Source: DASTYK01 sp964430275 (GTDB lineage Bacteria > Gemmatimonadota > Gemmatimonadetes > Longimicrobiales > RSA9). From it: a stretch of DNA of 32,966 bases. This document shows positions 1 through 9,861 of the stretch, in pieces; position 1 is the first letter of the stretch, and the number at the start of each line of letters is the position of its first letter. The position numbers were made by a program, and so were the translations under genes. The notes below the pieces were generated by a model, which had not been told where the DNA came from, did no database searches, and was given only the letters and a program-made list of their open reading frames with translations. The stretch covers positions 1 to 32,966 of the forward strand of contig CAYSGF010000175.1 of assembly GCA_964430275.1 (NCBI GenBank). Direction: 5' to 3'.

Positions 1-3000
1 CCAGCAGCCGAGCAGGAGGAGGTTGCGCACACACGAATCCGTGACGCACAGGCTCGGCCGTTCGACCTGCGCAGCGAAATCCCATTCCGGGCGTTACTCA
101 TCCGATTCCGGGAAGACCTGCATCAGCTCGCTACGACGATCCATCACATCGCGGTGGATGGGTCCTCGATGCAGCACTTCTATACGGACCTGGCCACGTT
201 CTACGATGGGCGCGAGCCCGAAGAGCTGAGTGCGAGCTATCGCGACTACGCCGCTTGGGCGCGTGAATACTGGACCAGCGAGACTCGCGAACGCCGGGTC
301 GCGTTCTGGCGCGATATGCTCGATGGCGCACCGACCGTTCTCGACCTGCCGACCGACCGGCCACGGGTAGAGGCGCCGGGTTTCCACGGGGGCATCGTCG
401 CGGCCCGGCTCGGGAACAGCGCACTGACTTCGCTCAAGACGCTCGCCCGTGCGGAGCAGGCATCGCTGTTCATGGTGTTGCTAGCTGCGTACGGTGCTGC
501 GCTACACCGCGAGAGCGGGCAGCGTGACCTGATCATTGGCTCGCCGCTGCAGGGGCGCGATCGGCCGGAGCTGTCGAACCTGATCGGCATGTTCGTGAAT
601 CAGCTGCCCTTGCGGGTCCGGGTCGACAAGGGCGCCACCCTGCGCACACTGCTGCAACGCACGCGTGATACCGTCCTGCGCTCGATGGCGGAGCATGAGA
701 TGCCATTCAGCATGCTCGTGGAAGCGCTCGGCGTGCCCCGCGACAAGACACGCAATCCGCTGTTCCAGGCCATGCTCAATGTGCTGCCGCCGGTGGACGT
801 GTCCCGACTGCAGGCGGACGGCATCACCTTCAGGTTGCCGGAAACGGATGAGCTCGTTGCTGTGTTCGACGGGCAGTCAAAGTTCGACGTGACGCTGTAC
901 GCAATGGAGCGGCAGGGAGGGCTGCACCTCGCACTCAATTACAACACGTCGCTGTTCTCCCGGGAGCGGATGGAGGCGCTGCTGCGCTCGGTGCAGCGCC
1001 TGTTGGAGCTGGCGGATGACGCCGATCAGGTTATCGACGCACTGCTTGCGTCCGAGTCCGACACGTCCGGAGGGCTTGCGGGCCCGGACCCCCTGACCGC
1101 GGAGGAGTCGGTCGCTGAACGGTTCGCGCGGGTGGCAGGGCGTTATGCCGATCGTCCGGCGCTGATCGACGGCCATAGCGAGCTTACGTATGCACAGCTG
1201 CAAGCCGAGGTGGAGCGGCTCGCGTGCCTCGTGTCCGCGAATGCGACGAAGTCCGGCGCCCCGGTCGGCGTCCTGGTCCCGCACGAGCCGGTACTCGCGT
1301 CGGTCATCCTGGGAGTGCTCGCAGCCGGCCACGCCTACGTCCCGCTCGATGCGTCGTACCCGCAGGAGCGGCTGGCGTGGATGGTAGAGGACTCGGGTCT
1401 TGACCTGATCGTCACCACGGGTGGCTTGCGCGGTCACGCCGAAGCGCTTGCCGGCAATGCTGCGCGTGTCGTCACGACGGACGACGCACCGCCGAACGGG
1501 GCATCAGTGCCGCGATCGCCGGAGGCCAGTGATCTCGCCTACCTGCTCTACACATCAGGATCGACCGGACGGCCGAAGGCAGTCATGCAGTCGCAGGGCA
1601 ATCTCGTCCGGCAGGCCGACCGCTATGCCCGAGCCCTGGGGATCACGCCGGACGATCGCGTTGCCTTGCTGGCGTCCATCTCGTTCGACGCCTGTTTGAT
1701 GGACCTGTTCGGCGCGTTGCTGACCGGCGCGGCTGTTTGCCCGATCGATCCACGGGCCACGGACCTGACCCTGCTGCCCCGCATGCTGGAAGAGCGGCGG
1801 CTGTCGATCATCCACGTGACCCCGACCCTGTTCCGCACGCTCAGGCAGATCGGTCCGGACGCGCGCTTCCCTACCATCCGGGCCGTTGACCTGGGCGGAG
1901 AGGCGATGCGCCCCGACGACATTGCGTTCTTCGACGAATGCTTTTCGGCTGAGGCACGGCTCGTCAATTCCTACGGACCGTCGGAGCACACGTTCGCTCT
2001 CGGTTTCTCTGTACCACGCGATCTCCGGTCCACGGACGTACCGATCGGCTGGCCGATCGGCGATGTCGAGGTATTGCTGCTCGGCAGTGACGGTAAGCCT
2101 GATCCCGTCTGCGGTGAGCTCGTGCTGCGTAGTGCCTACGGCGCCCTCGGGTACTGGAACAATCCGGTGGCGACTACGCAGGCCTTCTTGCCAGATCCGG
2201 ACCGGCCCGGTCGTACGATGTATCGCACGGGTGACGTCGTGCGTCGTCGCTACGACGGGAGCCTCGTGTTCCTCCACCGAGCGGACGCGCAGCTGAAGAT
2301 CCGCGGGCATCGCGTCGAACCGCTCGAGGTCGAGTCGATCCTGCGTGCGCATCCGGATGTCATGGCCGCAGCCGTTCATGGTGTGATCGGCGCGGACGGG
2401 CACGGCGTGCTGACCGCATGCATCGTGTGGAGAGACGGTGCCGACAGGTCGAGAGCTGCGGTCGCGGACTTCTGCCGCAGCAGGCTTCCCTCGTACATGG
2501 TCCCGACGGCGTGGATCGATCTGGACGCGCTTCCCCTGACGCCGTCAGGCAAGGTCGATCGGCGCGCGCTTCCCGCGCCCCGTCCGGACGACGTGACCCG
2601 TGACGCCGTTCAGCCTCCGCGGACGCCCGAAGAGGAAATTCTTGCACAGATCTGGATGAGCGCCCTCAACGTCGAGGACATCGGCGTTTACGATGACTTC
2701 TTCGAACGAGGAGGTCATTCCCTGAAGGCCGTCGAGGTCGTTGCACGCATCCGCGAGGCGTTCACTGTCGACATGCCGCTGCGCGTTCTCTTCGAACGAC
2801 CCACGATCGACGCGCTTGCCGCCTGGCTGCAGGCACATCGCGGCATGGCGCCCAGCACGCTGCCACTCGAGCGAGTGGACGCCGAGACCGCACCCCTGTC
2901 ATTCGCGCAGGAACGCGTTTGGTTGTTCCAGGAGCTGGAGCCGACGGCGACGACATACAACGTATGTCCGGTGATGCATTTGGAGGGTGCGCTCGACGCA

Positions 3001-6000
3001 GCCAGGCTGAAGCGCGCTCTACTCAGGGTGCTCGAACGTCACGAAGCGCTGCGCACGATCGTGGTTGGCGATGCGACGGGGGTCAAGCAGTACGTACAAC
3101 CCGTTCCGGATGAGCCCCTTCGCTTTCTCGATGTGAGTGAGATGTCGGAGGCGCAGCAGACCAACGAACTGCAGCGTCTCACGCAGGCGGAGCACGGACG
3201 CGCGTTCGATCTGAAAAAGGAGATCCCTTTCCGTGCCGTGCTGGTCCGCCGCGCGGCGGACCGTCATGACCTGATTGCCACGTTCCACCACCTTGCTACC
3301 GACTGGACCTCGGTTCGGATCTTCTTTCGCGAGTTGCGGGCGTGCTACGAGGAGCAGGCCGTCCCGGCACTTCCTGTTCGCTATCGCGACTACGCGATCT
3401 GGGAGCGGGCGGACTGGCGCGGCGATCGCCTGGAAAGCGACCTGACGTTCTGGCGGACGTACCTGAAGGATGCGCCCGCCGTACTCGAGTTCCCTACCGA
3501 CCGAGCGCGGCAAACCACAAGCTACTCGGGCGAAGCGGTCAGTCAGGTACTTGATCGTAAAGCGACGAAGCGCTTGACAGGTTTCGCCCGCGAAGAGAGT
3601 GCGTCGCTCTTCATGCTGCTGTTCGCTGCCGTTACTGCTGCGATCCATCGTCACACGGGGCAGCGGGATATCGTGATCGGTGCACCCGTAAGCGGCCGCA
3701 GTCGACCGGAGCTGCAGGGCATCGTTGGGATGTTCATAAACCAGTTGCCACTGCGTCTGCAGGTGCAACGTGGGTGCTCCTTGCGAGAGCTGCTCCGCGC
3801 GGCGCGTCGGTCCGCAATGGCCGGACTTGCCCATCAGGACATGCCGTTCCCGCGCCTGATAGAAGCACTCGCCCCGCAGAAGGCGCCGGGCCGTACTCCG
3901 CTCTTCCAAGCGATGCTGAATGTGCTGCCCCCGGATTCTGCTGAGTCCGCGCACGAAGCCGAAGGACTCCGCTTCGTTGCGCCTGACGCACAGGAGATGG
4001 GCAGGCTGCTGGACTTGCAGTCCAAGTTCGATTTCACGCTGTACGCCTTGCAGCAGGACGGTGAGCTCAACCTGGGGCTCGTATACAACCGTGACCTGTT
4101 CGACCCGGCGCGAATGAGCGCCTTCATGCGCGATGTCGAGTACATCGTCCGGGCCGGCGCGGGTTCTCCGGACACCTCCCTGGACGCCCTGTGGGAGGCG
4201 ACGGATAGCAATGACGAGGCACCGCGCCTCCTGCGCGGCGGATGTGCGCACAATGCGGGCTCCGTGCCCGAGCGTTTCGCGCAGGTGGCAAGTGAGCTAC
4301 CTCAACACACGGCCCTGATCACGGAGAGTGGAGAGGTTACGTACGCGGCCCTGCAAAACGATGCGAACCGAATCGCTCGCATCGTGGCTGCGGCGACCCA
4401 GGACGACCGTGAGCGGCCGATCGGCGTGGTGGTCCCGCACGACCATCGCGCAGTGGCGGCCCTGCTCGGCGTATTGATGTCCGGTCGCCCCTACGTACCT
4501 CTCGACCCGAGCTACCCGGAGGAACGACTGCACTTCATGGTGCAGGACGCCGGTATGCGCACGATCCTGAGTACGCCGGAGCTGCGAGATCGGGCCGCAC
4601 GCATTCTGGGCGGGGCCGGCCACGTCCTGACGATCGATGATGACGACACACCGGCTGTGCCGGCGCTCCCATGGCCGGACCCGGACTCGGTTGCGTATCT
4701 CCTGTACACATCCGGCTCGACCGGCCGTCCCAAGGCGGTCGTGCAGTCGCATCGCAACCTGCTGGTACAGGCAGGACGCTACACGGAGGCGCTCGGCCTC
4801 ACACCCGCGGATCGTCTCGCATGGTTGGCATCGATCTCCTTCGATGCCTCGCTCATGGACGTGTTCGGCGGTCTGCTTGGCGGCGCATCGGTGTGCCCGA
4901 TCGACGCGCGCGCGACCGATCTCGCACGGCTGCCCGAACTCCTCGCCGCGCACGCGCTGACTGTGCTCCACGTCACGCCTACAGTCTTCCGCACGATCGC
5001 GCGTACCATATCGGCACCGTCGTTTCCAACCGTGCGTACCGTCGTGCTGGGCGGCGAGGCGGTCCGGCCGGAAGAGGTGGCATTCTTCGACAAACATTTC
5101 CCGCCGCAAGGAGTGTTGTTCAACCTGTACGGGGCCTCCGAGCACAGCTTCTCGTTCGGCTATCAACTCGACCGGACTACCCGCACGGCCGAGATTCCGA
5201 TTGGCTGGCCAGCAGGAGATGTGGATGCAGTCCTGCTCGACAGCGACGGCACGTATGATCCCGTGCGCGGCGAGCTCGTCGTTCGGAGTGCGCACGGTGC
5301 ACTCCGCTACTGGAACGCTCCCGAACTGACCGAGCACGCGTTCCTGCCCGACCCCGACCATCCTGGTTGCACGATGTACCGAACCGGCGACGTTGTTCGA
5401 CGCCGGCCGGACGGAGCACTGGTCTTTCTGCACCGGGCGGACTCGCAGATGAAGGTGCGGGGCCACCGCATCGAAGCATACGAGATCGAGAGCACGCTGA
5501 AGTCTCATGATGCGGTGGCAGACGTCGCGGTCCATGCGCCGCTGGGGCCGGATGGCGAGCGCGTACTGAGTGCCTGCGTGGTGCTGCAACCGCATCAGCG
5601 CGCCTCCGGATCGGGGGAGCTTGCCGCGTGGTGTGCACGAACGTTGCCGGCGTATATGGTGCCGACGGCATGGGCATTCACCGACGCGTTGCCTAGAACT
5701 CCCTCGGGGAAGATCGATCGCCGGTCTCTGCCGACGGCACAGCAGACCCTGCGTCCGGTGGCTTCCGCGGTTGACGCACGCGACGCCGAAGAAGCCGCAT
5801 TGCTGGAGATATGGCAGGACGTGCTAGGCACGAACGCGGTCGGTGTGCATGACGACTTCTTTGCACTCGGCGGGCATTCGCTCACGGCTACGCAGGTCGT
5901 AGCAAGGACGCGCGACGTTCTCGACGTTGACCTGCCGCTGCGGCAGTTCTTCGATCACCCGACGATATCCGCGACCGCCGCCTGGATTCGCGATCACGCC

Positions 6001-9000
6001 GACGTGAAGTCCACCATTCCGGTGCTGGAGCCCTGTGCCGATGGGGATCGCGCGCCGCTCTCCTTCTCGCAGGAGCGCATCTGGTTTCTGCAGCAGATGG
6101 ATAGCGGCGCGACCGCGTACAACATGACGACCGCGAGTCTCCTCGACGGTCGGCTCGACGTCGAGCGGCTGCGTCGCGCCGTCGACGACGTCGCGCGCCG
6201 GCAGGACATCCTGCGCACGACAATCGACCCGACGGGGGGCCGACCGGTACAGGTAGTGCACCCTGTGCCGAATCACACGTTCGTCGTCGAAGACGTTTCC
6301 ATGCACGACGAAGCCGAGCGCATGCAGCATGCGCAGGCATTCGCCGAGCAGCACAGCAACGCCCCCTACGACCTGCAGGTCGGACCGCTGTTTCGGGTGA
6401 TCGTCGTACGGCTTGGCCCGGAGCGGCATCTGCTCGCGTTCGGTATGCACCACGTGATCAGTGACATGTGGTCGTACGGAGTACTCGGCCGTGATATCAG
6501 GGCTGCCTACGAGGGGGCAGGTGCCGAAGCACTTCCAGTCACCTATCGCGACTATTCAGTATGGCAGCGAACCTGGCTGCAGGGAGAGCGTCTACGCGAA
6601 CAGGTCGAGTACTGGCGTGAGCAGCTGACGGGCGTTCCAACGCTCGAGTTCCCGACGGATCATCCGCGCCCGACCTTCTTTACGTTCACAGGTGATCAGT
6701 TGGAGGTGACCCTGCCCCCGGCTTTGCGGGAGCGCATCCGGCGCTTGTCGGTGGAGCACCGTGTCACGCCATTCATGACGCTGTTTGCCGCATTCAACGT
6801 CCTGCTGGCGACGTATACGAACCAGGACGATATCGCCGTGGGCGTTCCGATTGCGGGACGCCGGGCGACGGCCACGCAGAACCTCGTCGGTACCTTCGTC
6901 AACACCCTCGTGCATCGCAACGACCTCGGTGACGACCCGACCTTCGGCGAGCTACTGCAGCGGGTGCGAGGCACCGCTCTGGATGCCTACGCTCACCAGG
7001 ATGCGCCGTTCGAGCTATTGGTGCGAGAGCTCCAGCCTCCCCGGGATACGAGCCGGCCGCCGCTCTTCCAGGTCCTGTTCAATGTCGCGAACGTGCGGGC
7101 CGACGGCAGCGGCATGAACGGCATCGACCATACCTACGTTCCGCTGCGGCGCCAGGCCGCACAATTCGACTTCAGCGTCAACGTGGGGTGGAACGAAGTA
7201 CAGTCGAACGTAAAGCTGTCCTATAACACGAGCCTGTTCGAGCGCACGACGGCAGAGCGGTTGCTGACACATTATCTCGAGATTCTCGGGCGTGTCGTCA
7301 GTGATCCGGCTCAGCACCTGGCAGCGCTGCGTAGCCCCATGCCGTCGGATGGCACACTGCTACTCGACGTTTGGAACGACACACGACGCGGCATTCCTGC
7401 TGGCATCAACCTGCCAGAGCTCTTCGTTCGCAGCACACAACGCCACGTGACGCGGACGGCTGTCGAGTCGCCGACCGGCAGCTTCACGTACGCGCAGCTG
7501 CTCGAGTACGCACAACAGGTGACTGCTGCGCTACAGGCGCTCGGCGTGCAGCCCGGTGACCGCGTAGCGATCGTGATGCAGCGCAGCCGCGAAATGCTGG
7601 GCGCACTGCTCGGGATTCTAGGGGCGGGCGCTGCATACGTCCCGGTTGATCCGAACTATCCGGAAGCGCGCGTGCGCTACATGCTCGAGGATTCGGGTGC
7701 CGCTGCGGTCGTGACACACCGCGGTCTGGAGCAGCAGTATGGCGTCACGGTACCGGTGCTCGACCTCGATCGCTGGTCGCCGCCCAAGGCGGCGGGCTTC
7801 CTGACGCCCGACGCTTCGCAGGCAGCCTATCTCATCTACACGTCCGGCTCGACAGGCAAGCCCAAGGGCGTCGAGGTGCCACATGGTGCCGTCGCGAACT
7901 TCTTGCTGTCGATGGCCGAACGGCCCGGTGCGAGGGAACAGGACGCACTGCTCGCAGTCACGACGATCTCCTTCGACATCGCCGTGCTGGAACTGTATCT
8001 GCCGCTGATCGTCGGCGGGCGCGTGGTCATCGCCGGCGAGGACGAGGCGATCGACGGCCGGCGCCTGATACAGCGCATGCAGGACGCCGGCATCACCCTC
8101 ATGCAGGCGACACCGGCAACGTGGAAGCTCCTGATCTCTGCCGGTTGGACAGGCAAGGCGGACCTGCGCGTGCTGTGTGGCGGCGAGCCACTCCCCCGCA
8201 CCCTTGCCGACGATCTGCTGAGCCGTGTCGCCGAGCTGTGGAACATGTATGGTCCGACGGAGACCACGGTCTGGTCCACGCTGGACCGAGTCGAACGCGA
8301 TGAGCCGATCCTGGTCGGTCGGCCGATCGCGAATACGACGCTTTATGTGCTGGGCGATGATCTCGCGCTGCGCCCGGTCGGCGTGCCGGGCGAGCTGTAT
8401 ATCGGGGGTGCCGGCGTTGCAAACGGATACGTGAACCGTCCGGACCTGACGGCCGAACGTTTCGTGGAGAGTCCGTTCCGTGTCGGTGAGCGGCTGTATC
8501 GCACCGGCGATCTGGTCCGCTACCGGCACGACGGCCGAATCGAGCATCTGGGTCGTCTGGACCACCAGGTCAAGGTTCGGGGTTTCCGTATCGAGCTCGG
8601 CGAAGTCGAGGCGGCGTTGCAGTCGCATCCGGCGGTTCGTGACGCCGTTGTCATTGCTTCCGAGGACCGGCTGGTCGGCTACGTGGTGTTCGACGATGGC
8701 CAGGAAACGACCCCGGCCGAATTGCGGAGCTGGGCTGGTCAGTCGCTGCCAGCGTACATGGTGCCCTCCTTCGTCATGCCGCTCGATGCGCTGCCGCTCA
8801 CGCCGAACGGCAAGGTGGATCGCAAGCGACTGCCGGACGCATCGGGATCCGTGCCGGCAACCGCGAGCTTCAGGGCACCGATCGATCCGGCGGCCCGTGC
8901 AATTGCGGAAGTATGGTCGTCGCTCCTCGGTGTCGAGCACGTCGGCCTCGATGACAATTTCTTCGAGATCGGCGGACACTCGCTGCTGGCTATGGAAGCG

Positions 9001-9861
9001 GTATCGCTGATCGAAGAACGCACCGGTCACCGCCCCGAACCGCGCTCCCTGTTCTTCAAGACCCTGGGCGAGCTGAGCGCTGTTGCACCTGCGCAACCCA
9101 CGCAGGATAGCCGTGCATTCCTGTTCGGGCCGGCGGATCGGCAGCTGTTCGGCAACTACCACGCACCGCGGGCCGCGTCGTGCGGCGCCGTCCTCATTTG
9201 CTCGTCCTGGGGGCCCGAATACCAGGTCGCACACCGCGCACTGCGCGCAACAGCGCGCCGCCTCGCCGAGCGAGGGTTCCACGTACTGCGATTCGACTAC
9301 AGCGGTGAGGGCGATTCCTGGGGCGAGACCTACGACGCTGATCTCGCCCACTGGCACACGGACGTCACACTCGCGGTCGACGAGCTCAAGAGGCTGAGCG
9401 GCTACGCCCACGTCGACCTCGTCGGCCTGCGCGTAGGCGGCCTCGTCGCTGCATCCTCGGCCGCAGGACGCACCGACGTACGCCGCATCGTGCTGTGGGA
9501 CCCGGTGCTCGATGGTGTCGCATGGCTGGATTCGCTGGCTCCCACGCGCGGACGCCCGCGCGCCAACGGGCGCAAGAACGGCCCGATCGAGTTCGCGCAG
9601 CGGCTCGTGTCACCGGAGCTGCTGCAGCAGTTCGCGGCGATCGAGGCCACCCGCTTCCCCGTGCCACGCGCCGAGGCAGCGCTGCTGCTCAGAACGAGCG
9701 GCGCGGAGACCGATCCGGAACCCCGGCTGGATCACATCGAGGACCTTCAGCACCGGTTCGTTGCAGACGTGTCGCCGTGGCGCGAGGACACATCGATCTG
9801 GAGCGGTCTGGTGCCGGCGAACGCCGTCACCGCAATCGTGGATTGGCTGGGTGCAACATGA
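1..9861 (+). CDS. Nonribosomal peptide synthetase, C-A-T-C-A-T-C-A-T with alpha/beta-hydrolase-like tail (5' partial)
   Basis: The frame is open from base 1, so the gene starts upstream; 3286 residues are visible. It is a multimodular enzyme that activates amino acids as adenylates, loads them on carrier proteins and condenses them. Residue numbers count from base 1. Condensation domains: about 1-350 (motif HHIAVDG, 48-54), 960-1385 (HHLATDW, from 1096) and 2018-2440 (HHVISDM, from 2150). Adenylation domains: about 370-860, 1420-1905 and 2465-2950, each with YTSGSTG, YRTGD and a GK(V/I)DR core. Carrier serines lie in GGHSL at 907, 1960 and 2994. No epimerase or normal thioesterase is seen. 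Residues about 3036-3286 form an alpha/beta-hydrolase fold whose nucleophile elbow reads GLRVGG, with Arg 3144 where Ser is expected. The third A domain reads DILQLGMVWK at specificity positions, close to the known glycine code; the first two I cannot assign. The stop overlaps the next start (ATGA), so the genes are probably translationally coupled. Confidence 0.97.
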   Translation, partial: PAAEQEEVAHTRIRDAQARPFDLRSEIPFRALLIRFREDLHQLATTIHHIAVDGSSMQHFYTDLATFYDGREPEELSASYRDYAAWAREYWTSETRERRVAFWRDMLDGAPTVLDLPTDRPRVEAPGFHGGIVAARLGNSALTSLKTLARAEQASLFMVLLAAYGAALHRESGQRDLIIGSPLQGRDRPELSNLIGMFVNQLPLRVRVDKGATLRTLLQRTRDTVLRSMAEHEMPFSMLVEALGVPRDKTRNPLFQAMLNVLPPVDVSRLQADGITFRLPETDELVAVFDGQSKFDVTLYAMERQGGLHLALNYNTSLFSRERMEALLRSVQRLLELADDADQVIDALLASESDTSGGLAGPDPLTAEESVAERFARVAGRYADRPALIDGHSELTYAQLQAEVERLACLVSANATKSGAPVGVLVPHEPVLASVILGVLAAGHAYVPLDASYPQERLAWMVEDSGLDLIVTTGGLRGHAEALAGNAARVVTTDDAPPNGASVPRSPEASDLAYLLYTSGSTGRPKAVMQSQGNLVRQADRYARALGITPDDRVALLASISFDACLMDLFGALLTGAAVCPIDPRATDLTLLPRMLEERRLSIIHVTPTLFRTLRQIGPDARFPTIRAVDLGGEAMRPDDIAFFDECFSAEARLVNSYGPSEHTFALGFSVPRDLRSTDVPIGWPIGDVEVLLLGSDGKPDPVCGELVLRSAYGALGYWNNPVATTQAFLPDPDRPGRTMYRTGDVVRRRYDGSLVFLHRADAQLKIRGHRVEPLEVESILRAHPDVMAAAVHGVIGADGHGVLTACIVWRDGADRSRAAVADFCRSRLPSYMVPTAWIDLDALPLTPSGKVDRRALPAPRPDDVTRDAVQPPRTPEEEILAQIWMSALNVEDIGVYDDFFERGGHSLKAVEVVARIREAFTVDMPLRVLFERPTIDALAAWLQAHRGMAPSTLPLERVDAETAPLSFAQERVWLFQELEPTATTYNVCPVMHLEGALDAARLKRALLRVLERHEALRTIVVGDATGVKQYVQPVPDEPLRFLDVSEMSEAQQTNELQRLTQAEHGRAFDLKKEIPFRAVLVRRAADRHDLIATFHHLATDWTSVRIFFRELRACYEEQAVPALPVRYRDYAIWERADWRGDRLESDLTFWRTYLKDAPAVLEFPTDRARQTTSYSGEAVSQVLDRKATKRLTGFAREESASLFMLLFAAVTAAIHRHTGQRDIVIGAPVSGRSRPELQGIVGMFINQLPLRLQVQRGCSLRELLRAARRSAMAGLAHQDMPFPRLIEALAPQKAPGRTPLFQAMLNVLPPDSAESAHEAEGLRFVAPDAQEMGRLLDLQSKFDFTLYALQQDGELNLGLVYNRDLFDPARMSAFMRDVEYIVRAGAGSPDTSLDALWEATDSNDEAPRLLRGGCAHNAGSVPERFAQVASELPQHTALITESGEVTYAALQNDANRIARIVAAATQDDRERPIGVVVPHDHRAVAALLGVLMSGRPYVPLDPSYPEERLHFMVQDAGMRTILSTPELRDRAARILGGAGHVLTIDDDDTPAVPALPWPDPDSVAYLLYTSGSTGRPKAVVQSHRNLLVQAGRYTEALGLTPADRLAWLASISFDASLMDVFGGLLGGASVCPIDARATDLARLPELLAAHALTVLHVTPTVFRTIARTISAPSFPTVRTVVLGGEAVRPEEVAFFDKHFPPQGVLFNLYGASEHSFSFGYQLDRTTRTAEIPIGWPAGDVDAVLLDSDGTYDPVRGELVVRSAHGALRYWNAPELTEHAFLPDPDHPGCTMYRTGDVVRRRPDGALVFLHRADSQMKVRGHRIEAYEIESTLKSHDAVADVAVHAPLGPDGERVLSACVVLQPHQRASGSGELAAWCARTLPAYMVPTAWAFTDALPRTPSGKIDRRSLPTAQQTLRPVASAVDARDAEEAALLEIWQDVLGTNAVGVHDDFFALGGHSLTATQVVARTRDVLDVDLPLRQFFDHPTISATAAWIRDHADVKSTIPVLEPCADGDRAPLSFSQERIWFLQQMDSGATAYNMTTASLLDGRLDVERLRRAVDDVARRQDILRTTIDPTGGRPVQVVHPVPNHTFVVEDVSMHDEAERMQHAQAFAEQHSNAPYDLQVGPLFRVIVVRLGPERHLLAFGMHHVISDMWSYGVLGRDIRAAYEGAGAEALPVTYRDYSVWQRTWLQGERLREQVEYWREQLTGVPTLEFPTDHPRPTFFTFTGDQLEVTLPPALRERIRRLSVEHRVTPFMTLFAAFNVLLATYTNQDDIAVGVPIAGRRATATQNLVGTFVNTLVHRNDLGDDPTFGELLQRVRGTALDAYAHQDAPFELLVRELQPPRDTSRPPLFQVLFNVANVRADGSGMNGIDHTYVPLRRQAAQFDFSVNVGWNEVQSNVKLSYNTSLFERTTAERLLTHYLEILGRVVSDPAQHLAALRSPMPSDGTLLLDVWNDTRRGIPAGINLPELFVRSTQRHVTRTAVESPTGSFTYAQLLEYAQQVTAALQALGVQPGDRVAIVMQRSREMLGALLGILGAGAAYVPVDPNYPEARVRYMLEDSGAAAVVTHRGLEQQYGVTVPVLDLDRWSPPKAAGFLTPDASQAAYLIYTSGSTGKPKGVEVPHGAVANFLLSMAERPGAREQDALLAVTTISFDIAVLELYLPLIVGGRVVIAGEDEAIDGRRLIQRMQDAGITLMQATPATWKLLISAGWTGKADLRVLCGGEPLPRTLADDLLSRVAELWNMYGPTETTVWSTLDRVERDEPILVGRPIANTTLYVLGDDLALRPVGVPGELYIGGAGVANGYVNRPDLTAERFVESPFRVGERLYRTGDLVRYRHDGRIEHLGRLDHQVKVRGFRIELGEVEAALQSHPAVRDAVVIASEDRLVGYVVFDDGQETTPAELRSWAGQSLPAYMVPSFVMPLDALPLTPNGKVDRKRLPDASGSVPATASFRAPIDPAARAIAEVWSSLLGVEHVGLDDNFFEIGGHSLLAMEAVSLIEERTGHRPEPRSLFFKTLGELSAVAPAQPTQDSRAFLFGPADRQLFGNYHAPRAASCGAVLICSSWGPEYQVAHRALRATARRLAERGFHVLRFDYSGEGDSWGETYDADLAHWHTDVTLAVDELKRLSGYAHVDLVGLRVGGLVAASSAAGRTDVRRIVLWDPVLDGVAWLDSLAPTRGRPRANGRKNGPIEFAQRLVSPELLQQFAAIEATRFPVPRAEAALLLRTSGAETDPEPRLDHIEDLQHRFVADVSPWREDTSIWSGLVPANAVTAIVDWLGAT

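Noticed and set aside
1110..5715. Assigning amino acids to the first two adenylation domains
   Set aside because: The pocket residues read by eye do not match any code I can recall with confidence.
7618..9411. Minus-strand open frame of 597 codons within the NRPS
   Set aside because: Antisense to intact adenylation and carrier domains; composition is His/Arg-rich and featureless.
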